Shown here: piece by piece, positions 1-8,860 of the stretch | Position numbering within the stretch: position 1 is the first letter of the stretch | Layout of the letters: each line of letters opens with the position of its first letter | Source: Azospirillum lipoferum | GTDB lineage: Bacteria; Pseudomonadota; Alphaproteobacteria; Azospirillales; Azospirillaceae | Direction: 5' to 3' | Assembly (NCBI RefSeq): GCF_024170005.1 | Contig: NZ_JALJXJ010000002.1 | Location: 671,222 to 735,221, forward strand | Length of the DNA stretch: 64,000 nt | The notes under the pieces: generated by a model | The model's database searches: none | What the model saw: only the letters and a program-made list of their open reading frames with translations | What the model was told of the DNA's origin: nothing | Made by a program: the position numbers and the translations under genes

Positions 1-992
1 CCCGGCCGGCCGCGCGTCTTCAGCAGCAGCGGGTTCCAGGCGATCATGCCGGCGACCTCCCCCAGCGTTGCCTTGCGGTCCCGCTGGATCGTCCGGCGCT
101 TGGCGATCATGCCCGGCAGACCGCACAGCGCGTCCCGGATGCCGCGGCCGATGGCGCCGGTACGCCCGCTGCCCAGGCTGCGGAACACCAGATAGACGAC
201 CAGCAGCGAATGGCCGGCGAAGGCCAGGGGCAGCAGCGGCAGCGGCATGTTCTTCACCATCGTCCACACCAGATTGCGGACACCGTGATACTGGGCGAAG
301 GTGCCGTACTGCTTGGACACGCCGCTGCTGACATGCTCCACCACAGCGTCGCCGACCTGAACCGCCGGTCCGCCGCTGAGACGGATGCGGAAGCCGAGGT
401 CGACATCCTCGCAATAACAGAAGAAATCCTCGTCGAAACCGCCGACTGCCTCGAAATAATCGCGCCGGTACATGGCGGCGGCGGCACAGGGCGAGAAGAC
501 CGCGCCGCTGTAATAGGGCGGCTTCAGCATGCGGCGGTAATTGACCCGCCAGGCGAAGCCGAAGATGGAATACTGGTCCCCCTCGCCGTCGATCATGCGG
601 GGGTCGTGCGAGAAGAGCTGGGTCGAGCCGAACATCGCCACGTCGGGCTGCGCGTGGGCGGCGGCCTGCAGCCGCTCCATCCAGTCGCGGCGCGGAAAGG
701 CATCGGGGTTCAGCGTGACGATCCAGGGGACGGTGGCGCCGGCGGCACCGATGTTGTTGGCCTTGGCGAATCCGACATTGCTGTCCATCCGGACCATGCT
801 GAAGCGCGGATCGGCAGGCAAGGCGATGCCGTCGACGTCCTTAGAGGCATTGTCGACGATCACCACCTCGAAGGCGGGATCGGTCTGGTCGAGCAGACAG
901 CCAATGACGCGATTGACGAAGTCTGCGCAATTAAAGCTGACGATGATGATCCGGCTGTGCCGATCATTTGCACCGTCGACGATGTGTGACAT
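1..992 (-). CDS. Family 2 glycosyltransferase (partial, C-terminus off the window)
   Basis: The frame opens at an ATG at 992 and is still open at base 1 after 330 codons, so the end of the protein is missing. It reads as a GT-A fold glycosyltransferase of the rhamnosyltransferase/WbbL type, which moves a sugar from a nucleotide donor to a growing surface glycan at the cytoplasmic face. Visible motifs are VVIVDNAS (residues 43-50), NVGFAKANN (72-80), LNPDAFP (94-100) where the metal-binding acidic motif belongs, and an acidic acceptor-side motif around 184-202 (GGFDEDFFCYCEDVDLG). A hydrophobic stretch follows near residue 255. It is transcribed away from the epimerase at 1174, and the next two genes also make surface sugars, which supports an O-antigen or exopolysaccharide role. 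The exact sugar cannot be told. Confidence 0.88.
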   Translation of the reverse strand, partial: MSHIVDGANDRHSRIIIVSFNCADFVNRVIGCLLDQTDPAFEVVIVDNASKDVDGIALPADPRFSMVRMDSNVGFAKANNIGAAGATVPWIVTLNPDAFPRRDWMERLQAAAHAQPDVAMFGSTQLFSHDPRMIDGEGDQYSIFGFAWRVNYRRMLKPPYYSGAVFSPCAAAAMYRRDYFEAVGGFDEDFFCYCEDVDLGFRIRLSGGPAVQVGDAVVEHVSSGVSKQYGTFAQYHGVRNLVWTMVKNMPLPLLPLAFAGHSLLVVYLVFRSLGSGRTGAIGRGIRDALCGLPGMIAKRRTIQRDRKATLGEVAGMIAWNPLLLKTRGRP

Positions 993-1173
993 GTCTTGGT
1001 AGCGTCCTTATTCACGCGTCCCTCTCCAGCTTATAGCCATTCCTACACCCGACCGAAAGCTGGAAAAGGGTCTTGGGGCTTTGGGGGCTTTACGCCGTGG
1101 CGCCACCTGGCCAAACCGGATACTAAGGCATGGTGCTCTCCCTCATACGAATTCAAACCGGGCCACCCTGCAC

Positions 1174-2118
1174 ATGCGCGTTCTCCTGACCGGTGCCACC
1201 GGCTTCGTCGGCCGCCACACCGTCCCGCTGCTGGCCGCCCACGGACATCTGGTGCGTGCCGCCCTGCGCGGCGCCAAGGAAGGCCCGTGGGAGCCGGCGG
1301 TGGTCGGCGACATCGGCCCGGACACCGACTGGACCACGGCGTTGGCCGGCGTCGACGCAGTCATCCACATGGCGGCCCGCGTCCATGTGATGCGCGACAA
1401 AGCCGACGACCCGCTGGCGGAGTTCCGCCGCGTCAACACCGCCGGCACGATCCGGTTGGCGGAGCAGGCGGCCGCCGCCGGAGTGAAGCGCTTCGTCTTC
1501 CTCAGCAGCATCAAGGCGATGGTGGACGAAAGCCGCCCCACCCCGCTGGACGAGGCGACGGTTCCCAATCCCCACAGCCCCTACGGCGTCTCCAAGTTGG
1601 AGGCCGAACGGGCGCTGGCGGCGATCTCCGCCCGCACCGGCATGGAGGTGGCGGTGATCCGCCCGCCGTTGGTCTACGGCCCCGGTGCGGCCGGCAACAT
1701 GCGCGCCCTGGTGAGGCTGGTGGCGACCGGCCTCCCGCTGCCGCTGGGTGGCATCCACAACCGGCGCAGCCTGATCTATGTCGGCAACCTCGCCGACGCC
1801 GTTGTGACGGTGCTGGAGCATCCCGATGCCGCCGGCCAAACCCTTCTGGTCCAGGATGGGGAACCTCTGTCGACCGCTGATCTGGTGCGCGCCATCGCCG
1901 CAGCACTGGGCCGGCCGGCGCGGCTGATCCCGGTGCCGCGCAGCCTGATGGCCCTGGGCGCGGCGCTGACCGGCATGCGCGCGGTGTTCGATCGGCTGGC
2001 AGGGACGCTGACGGTGGATGACGGTCCCATCCGCGAAAGGCTCGGCTGGCGCCCGCCGCATGACCTTGCGTCCGGGTTGCGCGCCACCGCGGAATGGTTC
2101 AAAGCTTCCCGCGGCTGA
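1174..2118 (+). CDS. NAD-dependent sugar-nucleotide epimerase/reductase (extended SDR)
   Basis: A 314-residue extended short-chain dehydrogenase. The Rossmann motif GATGFVG is at the N-terminus, a serine-containing strand (FVFLSSIKAM) follows near residue 110, and the catalytic YGVSKLEAE supplies Tyr and Lys. I chose the ATG at 1174 because the dinucleotide-binding strand must lie at the N-terminus; an in-frame start at 1081 only adds a non-conserved tail. The family acts on UDP-hexoses. Its position directly before a WbpM-type 4,6-dehydratase (45 bp gap) resembles the WbpV/WreQ arrangement in which a 4-keto intermediate is reduced to UDP-QuiNAc; that assignment is an inference from context. 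The alternative is a UDP-glucose/GlcNAc 4-epimerase. Confidence 0.88.
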   Translation: MRVLLTGATGFVGRHTVPLLAAHGHLVRAALRGAKEGPWEPAVVGDIGPDTDWTTALAGVDAVIHMAARVHVMRDKADDPLAEFRRVNTAGTIRLAEQAAAAGVKRFVFLSSIKAMVDESRPTPLDEATVPNPHSPYGVSKLEAERALAAISARTGMEVAVIRPPLVYGPGAAGNMRALVRLVATGLPLPLGGIHNRRSLIYVGNLADAVVTVLEHPDAAGQTLLVQDGEPLSTADLVRAIAAALGRPARLIPVPRSLMALGAALTGMRAVFDRLAGTLTVDDGPIRERLGWRPPHDLASGLRATAEWFKASRG

Positions 2119-2163
2119 TCGCGACGGCGAAACAAGCCGAACGAATGAACAAGGTTTAGCGGC

Positions 2164-4098
2164 ATGCGTATCCCGTCCGCACGGGCATCCCTGGTGTTCC
2201 TGCACGATCTGGTCATGACCGGGGTCGCCCTGGTCGTTGCCCTGTACCTGCGGGTGGGCGGTTCCGCCTTCGGTCTGTATTCCGACGCCCTGACCATTGC
2301 GCTACCGGTGCTGGTCGGCGTTTCGGCGGCCGTCTTCCTGCTGTTCGGGCTTTATCGCGGCATCTGGCGTTACGCCTCCATCCCCGACCTGATGCAGGTG
2401 GTCCGCGCCGTCACGGTGGCGGTCCTGTGCTTCGTCCTGGCGATGTTCCTGCTGACCCGTGCGGAGCTTCTGCCGCGGTCGCTGCCGCCGATTCTGTGGC
2501 TGGTGCAGATGCTTCTGCTCGGCGGGCCGCGCTTCGCCTACCGCTTCCTGAAGGACCGCCGTTTCAGCTGGGCCGAGGCGGTGGAAGGCGTGCCGCGCAT
2601 CCCCGTCCTGCTGCTGGGCGTCGGTGACGCGGCGGAGCTGTTCATCCGCTCGCTCGACCAGCCGGGCCAGTCGGCCTATCGCGTCGTCGGCATCCTGGAC
2701 GACAAGGGCCGGCGGGTCGGCCATGCCGTGCGCGGCGTGCCGGTGCTGGGCGGTCCCGACGACCTTGAGCAGGTGGTCCAGGCGCTGGACCGCAAGCGCG
2801 AACGGCCGCAGCGGCTGATCGTCACCAAGGGCGATGCCGAACTGAAGGGATCGACCCTGCGCAGCCTGCTCGACCGGGCGGAGGCGCTTGGCCTGGTCCT
2901 CTCCCGCCTGCCCAGCCTGACCGAATTCAAATCGGCGCTCGGCGAAGGCAAGGGGGTGGAGGTTCGGCCGATCGCGCTGGAGGATCTGCTGGGCCGGCCG
3001 CAGGCGGTGCTGGACCGAGGCGCCATGTCCGGGCTGGTCGGCGGCCGGCGTGTGATCGTCACCGGCGCCGGCGGCACCATCGGCAGCGAGCTGGTCCGCC
3101 AGATCGCGGCACTGGGACCGGAACGGCTGATCCTGCTCGATGCCGGGGAGTTCAACCTCTACAGCATCGAGATGGAGGTGCGGGAGAAGTTCCCCGGCCT
3201 CGACCCCCGACCGGTCATCGCCGACGTGCGCGACCGCGACCGCATCATGCGCCTGTTCCAGGAGGAGCGCCCCGCCCTGGTCTTCCACGCCGCGGCGCTG
3301 AAGCATGTGCCGCTGGTGGAGGCCAACCCGTGCGAGGGCGTGCTGACCAACGTCGTCGGTACCCGCAACGTCGCCGATGCGGCGCGTGCCGCCGGCTGCC
3401 TCGCCATGGTGCTGATCTCCACCGATAAGGCGATCCGCCCGACCAGCGTGATGGGGGCGGCCAAGCGCTTCGCCGAGACCTATTGCCAGGCGCTCGACGT
3501 TCTGCCGCCTCGCGATGGGACGGAGCATGCCACCCGCTACATGACCGTGCGCTTCGGCAACGTGCTGGGGTCGTCGGGCTCGGTGGTGCCGCTGTTCACC
3601 CGGCAGCTGGCGAAGGGCGGCCCGCTGACCGTCACCCACCCCGATATGCGCCGCTATTTCATGACGGTGCGCGAGGCGGTGGAGCTGGTACTGCAGGCGT
3701 CCGCCCACGGCGCCACCCGTGCCGAGGACCGTGGCAAGATCCTGGTGCTGGACATGGGCGAGCCGGTGAAGATCGCCGACCTCGCCCGCCAGATGATCCG
3801 GCTGGCCGGCTATCGCCCAGGCGTCGACATCGAGATCGCCTATACCGGCCTGCGCCCCGGCGAGAAGCTGTTCGAGGAAATCCTGACCGCTGCGGAGGCG
3901 CCGAGCCGCACCGAGGCCGACGGCGTCTTCCTCGCCTCCCCTCGGCTGATCGACTATGCGCTGATCAACCGCGCGGTCGGTGAATTGGAGGTGACGGCAC
4001 GGGCCGGCGACGGCGAGCGGGTTCTGTCGATCCTCGGCACCATCGTGCCCGATTTCCGCGCCGAAGCGGTGCTTCCGCCCGCCGCGACGCAGGCGTGA
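2164..4098 (+). CDS. Membrane-bound nucleoside-diphosphate-sugar 4,6-dehydratase, WbpM/CapD type
   Basis: 644 residues, the usual length for the long membrane WbpM/FlaA1-like class. Four hydrophobic segments occupy about residues 10-110. A nucleotide-binding CoA-binding-like domain follows, and then the C-terminal SDR domain with VTGAGGTIGSEL near residue 300. The catalytic region reads STDKAIRPTSVMGAAKR, so Met replaces the usual SDR Tyr, as is normal for this subfamily. The enzyme converts UDP-GlcNAc to the 4-keto-6-deoxy sugar at the inner membrane. Paired with the preceding reductase it would supply QuiNAc-type or related sugars to lipopolysaccharide. The start is the first ATG giving a membrane N-terminus; its ribosome site is weak, so coupling to the upstream gene is possible. 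Confidence 0.92.
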   Translation: MRIPSARASLVFLHDLVMTGVALVVALYLRVGGSAFGLYSDALTIALPVLVGVSAAVFLLFGLYRGIWRYASIPDLMQVVRAVTVAVLCFVLAMFLLTRAELLPRSLPPILWLVQMLLLGGPRFAYRFLKDRRFSWAEAVEGVPRIPVLLLGVGDAAELFIRSLDQPGQSAYRVVGILDDKGRRVGHAVRGVPVLGGPDDLEQVVQALDRKRERPQRLIVTKGDAELKGSTLRSLLDRAEALGLVLSRLPSLTEFKSALGEGKGVEVRPIALEDLLGRPQAVLDRGAMSGLVGGRRVIVTGAGGTIGSELVRQIAALGPERLILLDAGEFNLYSIEMEVREKFPGLDPRPVIADVRDRDRIMRLFQEERPALVFHAAALKHVPLVEANPCEGVLTNVVGTRNVADAARAAGCLAMVLISTDKAIRPTSVMGAAKRFAETYCQALDVLPPRDGTEHATRYMTVRFGNVLGSSGSVVPLFTRQLAKGGPLTVTHPDMRRYFMTVREAVELVLQASAHGATRAEDRGKILVLDMGEPVKIADLARQMIRLAGYRPGVDIEIAYTGLRPGEKLFEEILTAAEAPSRTEADGVFLASPRLIDYALINRAVGELEVTARAGDGERVLSILGTIVPDFRAEAVLPPAATQA

Positions 4099-4165
4099 TT
4101 GGAACCTGATCGGGGGGCTCGTTCCGGGCACGGAAAAAAGTGAGCGACGAGGTGATTTTAAGCGC

Positions 4166-4194
4166 TTGCATCCCCAAAAGGCCTGTGGCATAAC
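4166..4194 (+). promoter_or_regulatory. Candidate sigma-70 promoter for the tRNA-Thr pair
   Basis: TTGCAT (4166-4171), 17 bp, CATAAC (4189-4194). The predicted start is near 4201, about 70 bp before the first tRNA. Good spacing and both hexamers are close to consensus; no other promoter is evident between the dehydratase gene and the tRNAs. Confidence 0.55.
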
Positions 4195-4270
4195 CCGCGC
4201 CACTTCGGGGGGCGGTCAAGCCTGAACGCCTCACCCGGACGCGTCGCCCCGGCGATGATCGGTTATCGGG

Positions 4271-4345
<75 letters not shown>

Positions 4346-4381
4346 TTCCTCCGATCCTGTCATCGGACGTCCGCATCTGGC

Positions 4382-4456
<75 letters not shown>

Positions 4457-4540
4457 TTCCTCCCTTTTAAAAACTCCCCTTGAAAATCGGCTCATCGCTT
4501 CCTTGACCTTGCCGCCGAAAGGCCGCAAGAAACGCGCGCA

Positions 4541-4586
4541 TTTTCACCATCGGTGAAAACTCGGTACACTGCTTCACAGCTGTGAA
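4541..4586 (+). promoter_or_regulatory. aroC promoter with two palindromic operator-like sites
   Basis: A perfect inverted repeat TTTTCACC-atc-GGTGAAAA (4541-4559) and a perfect 14-bp palindrome TTCACAGCTGTGAA (4573-4586) share TTCAC/GTGAA half-sites, with centres about 29.5 bp apart. A plausible promoter sits across them: TTTCAC (4542-4547), 17 bp, TACACT (4565-4570). One site would therefore cover the -35 region and the other the transcription start, as expected for a repressor. Confidence 0.6.
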
Positions 4587-4622
4587 CTTTCAGGCGCGGG
4601 TTCGTTTCGGGAGGATGTCACC

Positions 4623-5702
4623 ATGGCCGGCAACAGCTTCGGCACGCTTTTCCGCTTCACCACCTGGGGCGAGAGCCACGGTCCGGCCATCGGCGTCGTC
4701 GTGGACGGCTGCCCGTCGCTGATCGACCTCGTGGCGGAAACGGACATCCAGCCCTGGATGGACAAGCGCCGGCCCGGCCAGTCGCGCTACACCACCCAGC
4801 GCCAGGAACCCGATCAGGTGAAGATCCTGTCCGGCGTGTTCGAGGACAAGACGACCGGCACCCCGATCTCCCTGCTGATCGAGAACACCGACCAGCGCTC
4901 CAAGGACTACAGCGACATCGCCGGCAAATTCCGCCCCGGCCATGCCGACTACACCTACTGGCAGAAATACGGCATCCGCGATTATCGCGGCGGTGGCCGC
5001 TCCTCGGCACGGGAAACCGCCTGCCGGGTCGCCGCCGGGGCGGTGGCACGCAAGGTGCTGGGCTCCGCCATCCAGGTGCGCGGCGCCCTGGTGCAGATCG
5101 GTCCGCACAAGATCGACCGCAGCCGCTGGGACTGGGCGGAAATCGACAACAACCCCTTCTTCTGCCCCGACCCGGTCGCCGCCACCCAGTGGGCCGACTA
5201 TCTCGACGGCATCCGCAAGAGCGGTTCGTCGGTCGGCGCGGTGGTCGAACTGGTGGCGTCGGGTGTGCCGGTGGGGTTGGGCGACCCGCTCTACGACAAG
5301 CTGGACAGCGACCTTGCCTGCGCGATGATGACGATCAACGCGGTGAAGGGGGTCGAGATCGGCAATGGCTTCGCCGCCGCCGAACTGACCGGCGAAGACA
5401 ACGCCGACGAGATGCGCATGGGGCCGGACGGCCAGCCACAGTTCCTGACCAACCACGCCGGCGGCATCCTGGGCGGCATCTCCACCGGGCAAGACATCGT
5501 CGTGCGCTTCGCGGTGAAGCCGACCAGTTCGATCCTGACGCCGCGCCAGACGGTGGACACCGCCGGCAATGATACCGACATCCTGACCAAGGGCCGCCAC
5601 GACCCCTGCGTCGGCATCCGCGCCGTCCCGGTGGGCGAGGCGATGATGGCCTGCGTACTGGCGGATCATCTGCTGCGGCGGCGGGCCGAGCGGCGGGAGT
5701 AA
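4623..5702 (+). CDS. aroC: Chorismate synthase
   Basis: 359 residues, the standard length for the bacterial enzyme. It converts 5-enolpyruvylshikimate-3-phosphate to chorismate, the last step of the shikimate pathway, using reduced FMN in the cytoplasm. Family signatures are plain: [12 protein letters not shown] near the N-terminus, the internal [15 protein letters not shown] stretch around residue 125, and the late [12 protein letters not shown] region. The ribosome site GGGAGGATG lies just before ATG 4623. The gene is preceded by the double-palindrome promoter at 4541-4586 and followed 7 bp later by a gene for an exported protein, so the two may be co-transcribed. Nothing is truncated or unusual in the protein. 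Confidence 0.98.
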   Translation: MAGNSFGTLFRFTTWGESHGPAIGVVVDGCPSLIDLVAETDIQPWMDKRRPGQSRYTTQRQEPDQVKILSGVFEDKTTGTPISLLIENTDQRSKDYSDIAGKFRPGHADYTYWQKYGIRDYRGGGRSSARETACRVAAGAVARKVLGSAIQVRGALVQIGPHKIDRSRWDWAEIDNNPFFCPDPVAATQWADYLDGIRKSGSSVGAVVELVASGVPVGLGDPLYDKLDSDLACAMMTINAVKGVEIGNGFAAAELTGEDNADEMRMGPDGQPQFLTNHAGGILGGISTGQDIVVRFAVKPTSSILTPRQTVDTAGNDTDILTKGRHDPCVGIRAVPVGEAMMACVLADHLLRRRAERRE

Positions 5703-5709
5703 CCTTCCC

Positions 5710-6294
5710 ATGCCCGCCCTCCGCCACGGACAGCGCCTGATCCTCGCCCTGGCGATGCTGATCGTTCTCTCCGCTGGTGCCGCTCGGGCGACCGCGGCGG
5801 ACGACAGGCCCTTCCGGGAATTTGACGAAGCCTTCAAGAGCTGGAAGCTCTACTGTCAGCTCTGGTCCGGCACGAGGCAGGTGGAGTGTGAGCTGTCCAC
5901 CCGCGGCATCAACGACCGCACCGCCCGGCTGGTCTGGCTGCGCTCGACCGACCGCTGGCGCGAGGGGCTGCGTTTCCGCGTGTCCGCCGACTCGCTGGAC
6001 CTGGACAAGCTGGTGCGGGTCTGGGCCGACCGGGCGGTGTTCAAGCCCGATTCCCCCTGCAAGCCCTTCCGGTTCGAGACCAACACCTGCGCGGTGAGCG
6101 ATCCCGACATCAACCGCAGGATGGTGGAGAAGATCGCCCCGGCGCCGGAGGTCTCCATCGTCGGCCAGTCGCCGGCGGGGGAGAAGACGGAGGTCCGCTT
6201 CCCGCTCGCCGGTTTCCGCGAGGCGCTGGAACGCAGCGACGCCATCCGTGCGATGGCCGGTCGTCCCTGGTCGACGACTCCTGGCTCGGATTGA
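5710..6294 (+). CDS. Exported protein, possibly IalB (invasion-associated locus B) like
   Basis: 194 residues with a clear signal peptide: a basic start, a hydrophobic core (LILALAMLIVLSAG) and a likely cleavage after ATA near residue 26. The mature part contains four cysteines (LYCQLW, VECEL, SPCKPF, NTCAV), suggesting disulfides in the periplasm. The FKSWKLYC...VECELS pattern recalls the start of IalB-family domains, but the similarity seen by eye is weak and the function is unknown. It starts 7 bp after aroC ends and stops 48 bp before rnr, so it may lie in an operon with either. Confidence 0.8.
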   Translation: MPALRHGQRLILALAMLIVLSAGAARATAADDRPFREFDEAFKSWKLYCQLWSGTRQVECELSTRGINDRTARLVWLRSTDRWREGLRFRVSADSLDLDKLVRVWADRAVFKPDSPCKPFRFETNTCAVSDPDINRRMVEKIAPAPEVSIVGQSPAGEKTEVRFPLAGFREALERSDAIRAMAGRPWSTTPGSD

Positions 6295-6342
6295 TCCCTA
6301 TATAGCGAACTCCATGACGAGAACCGACGGACTCCCCGCCCA

Positions 6343-8499
6343 GTGACCGACAGCCATTTTCCCAGCAAGGACACCATCCTCGCCTTCATCCGGTCCAGCA
6401 CCACCCCCGTCGGCAAGCGCGAGATCGCCCGCGCCTTCAAGCTGTCCGGATCAGCCGACCGCGAGATGCTGAAGGACCTGCTGCGCGAACTGGAGGCGGA
6501 GGGCACGGTGGAGCGCGGACGCAACAAGCGCATGGCCCCGCCGCAGTCCCTGCCTGCCGTTGCGGTTCTGCTGGTCACCGGCGTCGATACGGACGGCGAG
6601 TTGTCGGCCCGACCGCTGACCTGGACCGGCGAAGGCAATCCGCCGCGCATCTTCCTGCTGCCGGAAAGGAAATCGCGGGGGGAGGACAAGCCGCTGGCCG
6701 TCGGCGACACGCTGCTGGCGAAACTCGCCCGCATCAACGACCGTCTTTACGAGGCACGTGTCATCCGCCGCATAGACGGCGAACGCGAGGGCCGCATCCT
6801 TGGCGTCTACCGGCCGAGCGCCGATGGCGGACGCATCCACCCGACCGACCGTCGCCACAAGACCGAGTTCCTGGTGTTGCCGCCCAACCGCGGCGATGCC
6901 GAACCCAGCGATCTCGTCTTCGCCGACATCCTGCCAGCCGGGCGCGCCGGCCAGCCGCAGGCCCGCGTGGTTGAACGGCTGGGCTCCACCGACGAGCCGC
7001 GCGCCTTCAGCCTGATCGCCATCCACGCACACGGCATTCCCACCGTGTTCCCGCATGCCGCCCTGCGCGAGGCGGAACTGGCGGCGGTGCCGGCGCTGAT
7101 GCAGCGGGAGGATCTGCGCGACATCCCGCTGGTGACCATCGACGGCGCCGACGCCCGCGACTTCGACGATGCCGTGTGGGCGAAGCGGGACGGCGACCCT
7201 GAGAACCCGGAAGGCTGGCACCTGATCGTCGCCATCGCCGACGTGTCCTATTACGTGCGCCCCGGATCGGCGCTGGACCGCGCGGCCTACGAGCGCGGCA
7301 ACTCCGTGTATTTCCCCGACCGCGTCGTACCGATGCTGCCGGAGGCATTGTCGAACGGGCTGTGCTCGCTGCGGCCGGGGGAGGACCGCGCCTGTCTGGC
7401 CTTCCACCTGTGGGTCGACCGCGACGGCGTGCTGATCCGGCATCGCTTGGTCCGCGGCCTCATGCGGTCGGCGGCGCGGCTGACCTATGAACAGGTGCAG
7501 GACTGCCACGACGGCAGGCCGGACGAGGCGACGGCGCCGCTGGCCGACGCCGTCATCGCCCCGCTGTTCGACGCCTATGCCCGGCTCGCCGCCGCCCGCG
7601 CCAAGCGCGGCACGCTGGAACTCGACCTGCCGGAACGCCGGGTACATATCGACGAGCGCGGCCGGGTCGCCGAGATCGCCCGGCGCGGACGCCACGACAG
7701 CCACCGGCTGATCGAGGAATTCATGATCGCCGCCAACGTCGCGGCGGCGGAGGTGCTGGAACGGCGCACCATGCCCGGCCTCTACCGCATCCACGACCGC
7801 CCTTCGATGGAGAAGATGGAGGCGCTACGCGGCTTCCTGGCCGGGATCGGCCATCCGCTGGCCAAGAGCGCCGACCTGACACCGGACCATTTAACCCGCA
7901 TCCTGCGCAAGGTGGAGGGCACCTCGCACGCGCCGCTGGTCAGCGAGATCATCCTGCGCGCCCAGGCCCAGGCCGCCTACAGCCCCGACAACATCGGCCA
8001 TTTCGGTCTGGCGTTGCACCGCTATGCCCATTTCACCTCGCCGATCCGCCGCTATGCCGACCTGATCGTCCACCGCGCGCTGATCCGCACGCTGGGGCTG
8101 GGCGTCGGCGGGCTGGATGACGAGACGCTGGGCAGGCTGACGGAGATCGGCGAGCATCTGTCCGGCACCGAACGCCGCGCTGCCGCCGCGGAACGCGACG
8201 CGGTGGACCGCTACACCGCCGCCTTCCTGGCCGACCGGGTAGGGGAACGCTTCAGCGGGCGCATCTCCGGCGTCAGCCGCTTCGGGCTGTTCGTGCGGCT
8301 GGACGAGAGCGGAGCCGACGGGCTGGTCCCCGCCAGCAGCCTGCCCGACGACAGGTACGAGCATGACGAGGCCGCACACGCTCTGACCGGACAGCGTACG
8401 GGTCGTACGTACCGCCTCAGCAGCCCGGTCAAGGTGGTGCTGGTGGAGGCCGATCCGGTCAGCGGCAGCACCCTTTTCCGGCTGGCCGACTCGGTGTGA
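6343..8499 (+). CDS. rnr: Ribonuclease R
   Basis: 718 residues. A processive 3'-to-5' exoribonuclease that degrades structured RNA and takes part in rRNA quality control. Order of domains: an N-terminal winged helix (about residues 5-70), cold-shock-like OB folds, the RNB catalytic domain from about residue 260 with the metal-binding DARDFDDAVWA motif, and a C-terminal S1 domain (FSGRISGVSRFGLFVRLDE) near 640. The start is GTG 6343; the ATG at 6314 is out of frame. The protein is a little shorter than the enterobacterial enzyme because the lysine-rich tail is nearly absent. The gene order rnr, S41 protease, rpmG is familiar in alphaproteobacteria. Confidence 0.95.
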   Translation: MTDSHFPSKDTILAFIRSSTTPVGKREIARAFKLSGSADREMLKDLLRELEAEGTVERGRNKRMAPPQSLPAVAVLLVTGVDTDGELSARPLTWTGEGNPPRIFLLPERKSRGEDKPLAVGDTLLAKLARINDRLYEARVIRRIDGEREGRILGVYRPSADGGRIHPTDRRHKTEFLVLPPNRGDAEPSDLVFADILPAGRAGQPQARVVERLGSTDEPRAFSLIAIHAHGIPTVFPHAALREAELAAVPALMQREDLRDIPLVTIDGADARDFDDAVWAKRDGDPENPEGWHLIVAIADVSYYVRPGSALDRAAYERGNSVYFPDRVVPMLPEALSNGLCSLRPGEDRACLAFHLWVDRDGVLIRHRLVRGLMRSAARLTYEQVQDCHDGRPDEATAPLADAVIAPLFDAYARLAAARAKRGTLELDLPERRVHIDERGRVAEIARRGRHDSHRLIEEFMIAANVAAAEVLERRTMPGLYRIHDRPSMEKMEALRGFLAGIGHPLAKSADLTPDHLTRILRKVEGTSHAPLVSEIILRAQAQAAYSPDNIGHFGLALHRYAHFTSPIRRYADLIVHRALIRTLGLGVGGLDDETLGRLTEIGEHLSGTERRAAAAERDAVDRYTAAFLADRVGERFSGRISGVSRFGLFVRLDESGADGLVPASSLPDDRYEHDEAAHALTGQRTGRTYRLSSPVKVVLVEADPVSGSTLFRLADSV

Positions 8500-8860
8500 C
8501 GGAGGGGACATGGACTAGAGCGTTGCACAATGGCAACGCTTGAGCCTCAGGACTGATATACGACCGACTCGCGGCCAAGCCACGGGTTGGTGGCACCTCC
8601 GCCATACCAGCGTGACCTTGGCGACACAGGGTTGGACAATCCGCAACATTGTGGTGCGGCCCGCAATTTTGTCCCGCCCACCCTCCTAAACGAAGGTGTA
8701 TCTATCACCCATCCGGGATCGGGAACATCCTCCTCCGGTCCGGCTGCAGGAAAGGGAGGCCGCGGTTCGCCCCATGGCCCAGTTCGATCACAGCGTGTGC
8801 GATCACGACGTGTGCGACCGGAATGCACCGTCCCGCCTGCCGCCTTTTCGGATCTCCGCA
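8500..8860. other. Intergenic region between rnr and the S41 protease gene
   Basis: No gene is supported here. It contains a perfect 8-bp inverted repeat AGCGTTGC-acaatg-GCAACGCT (8519-8540) just after rnr, without a T-run. Further right there is a GGGAGG sequence near 8755 that could serve an upstream start of the next gene at 8774. In-frame codons continue upstream to 8696 but do not look coding. Confidence 0.5.

Noticed and set aside
210..989. A 259-codon rightward frame opposite the glycosyltransferase
   Set aside because: It is the antisense of a clear glycosyltransferase and its protein has no domain or normal composition.
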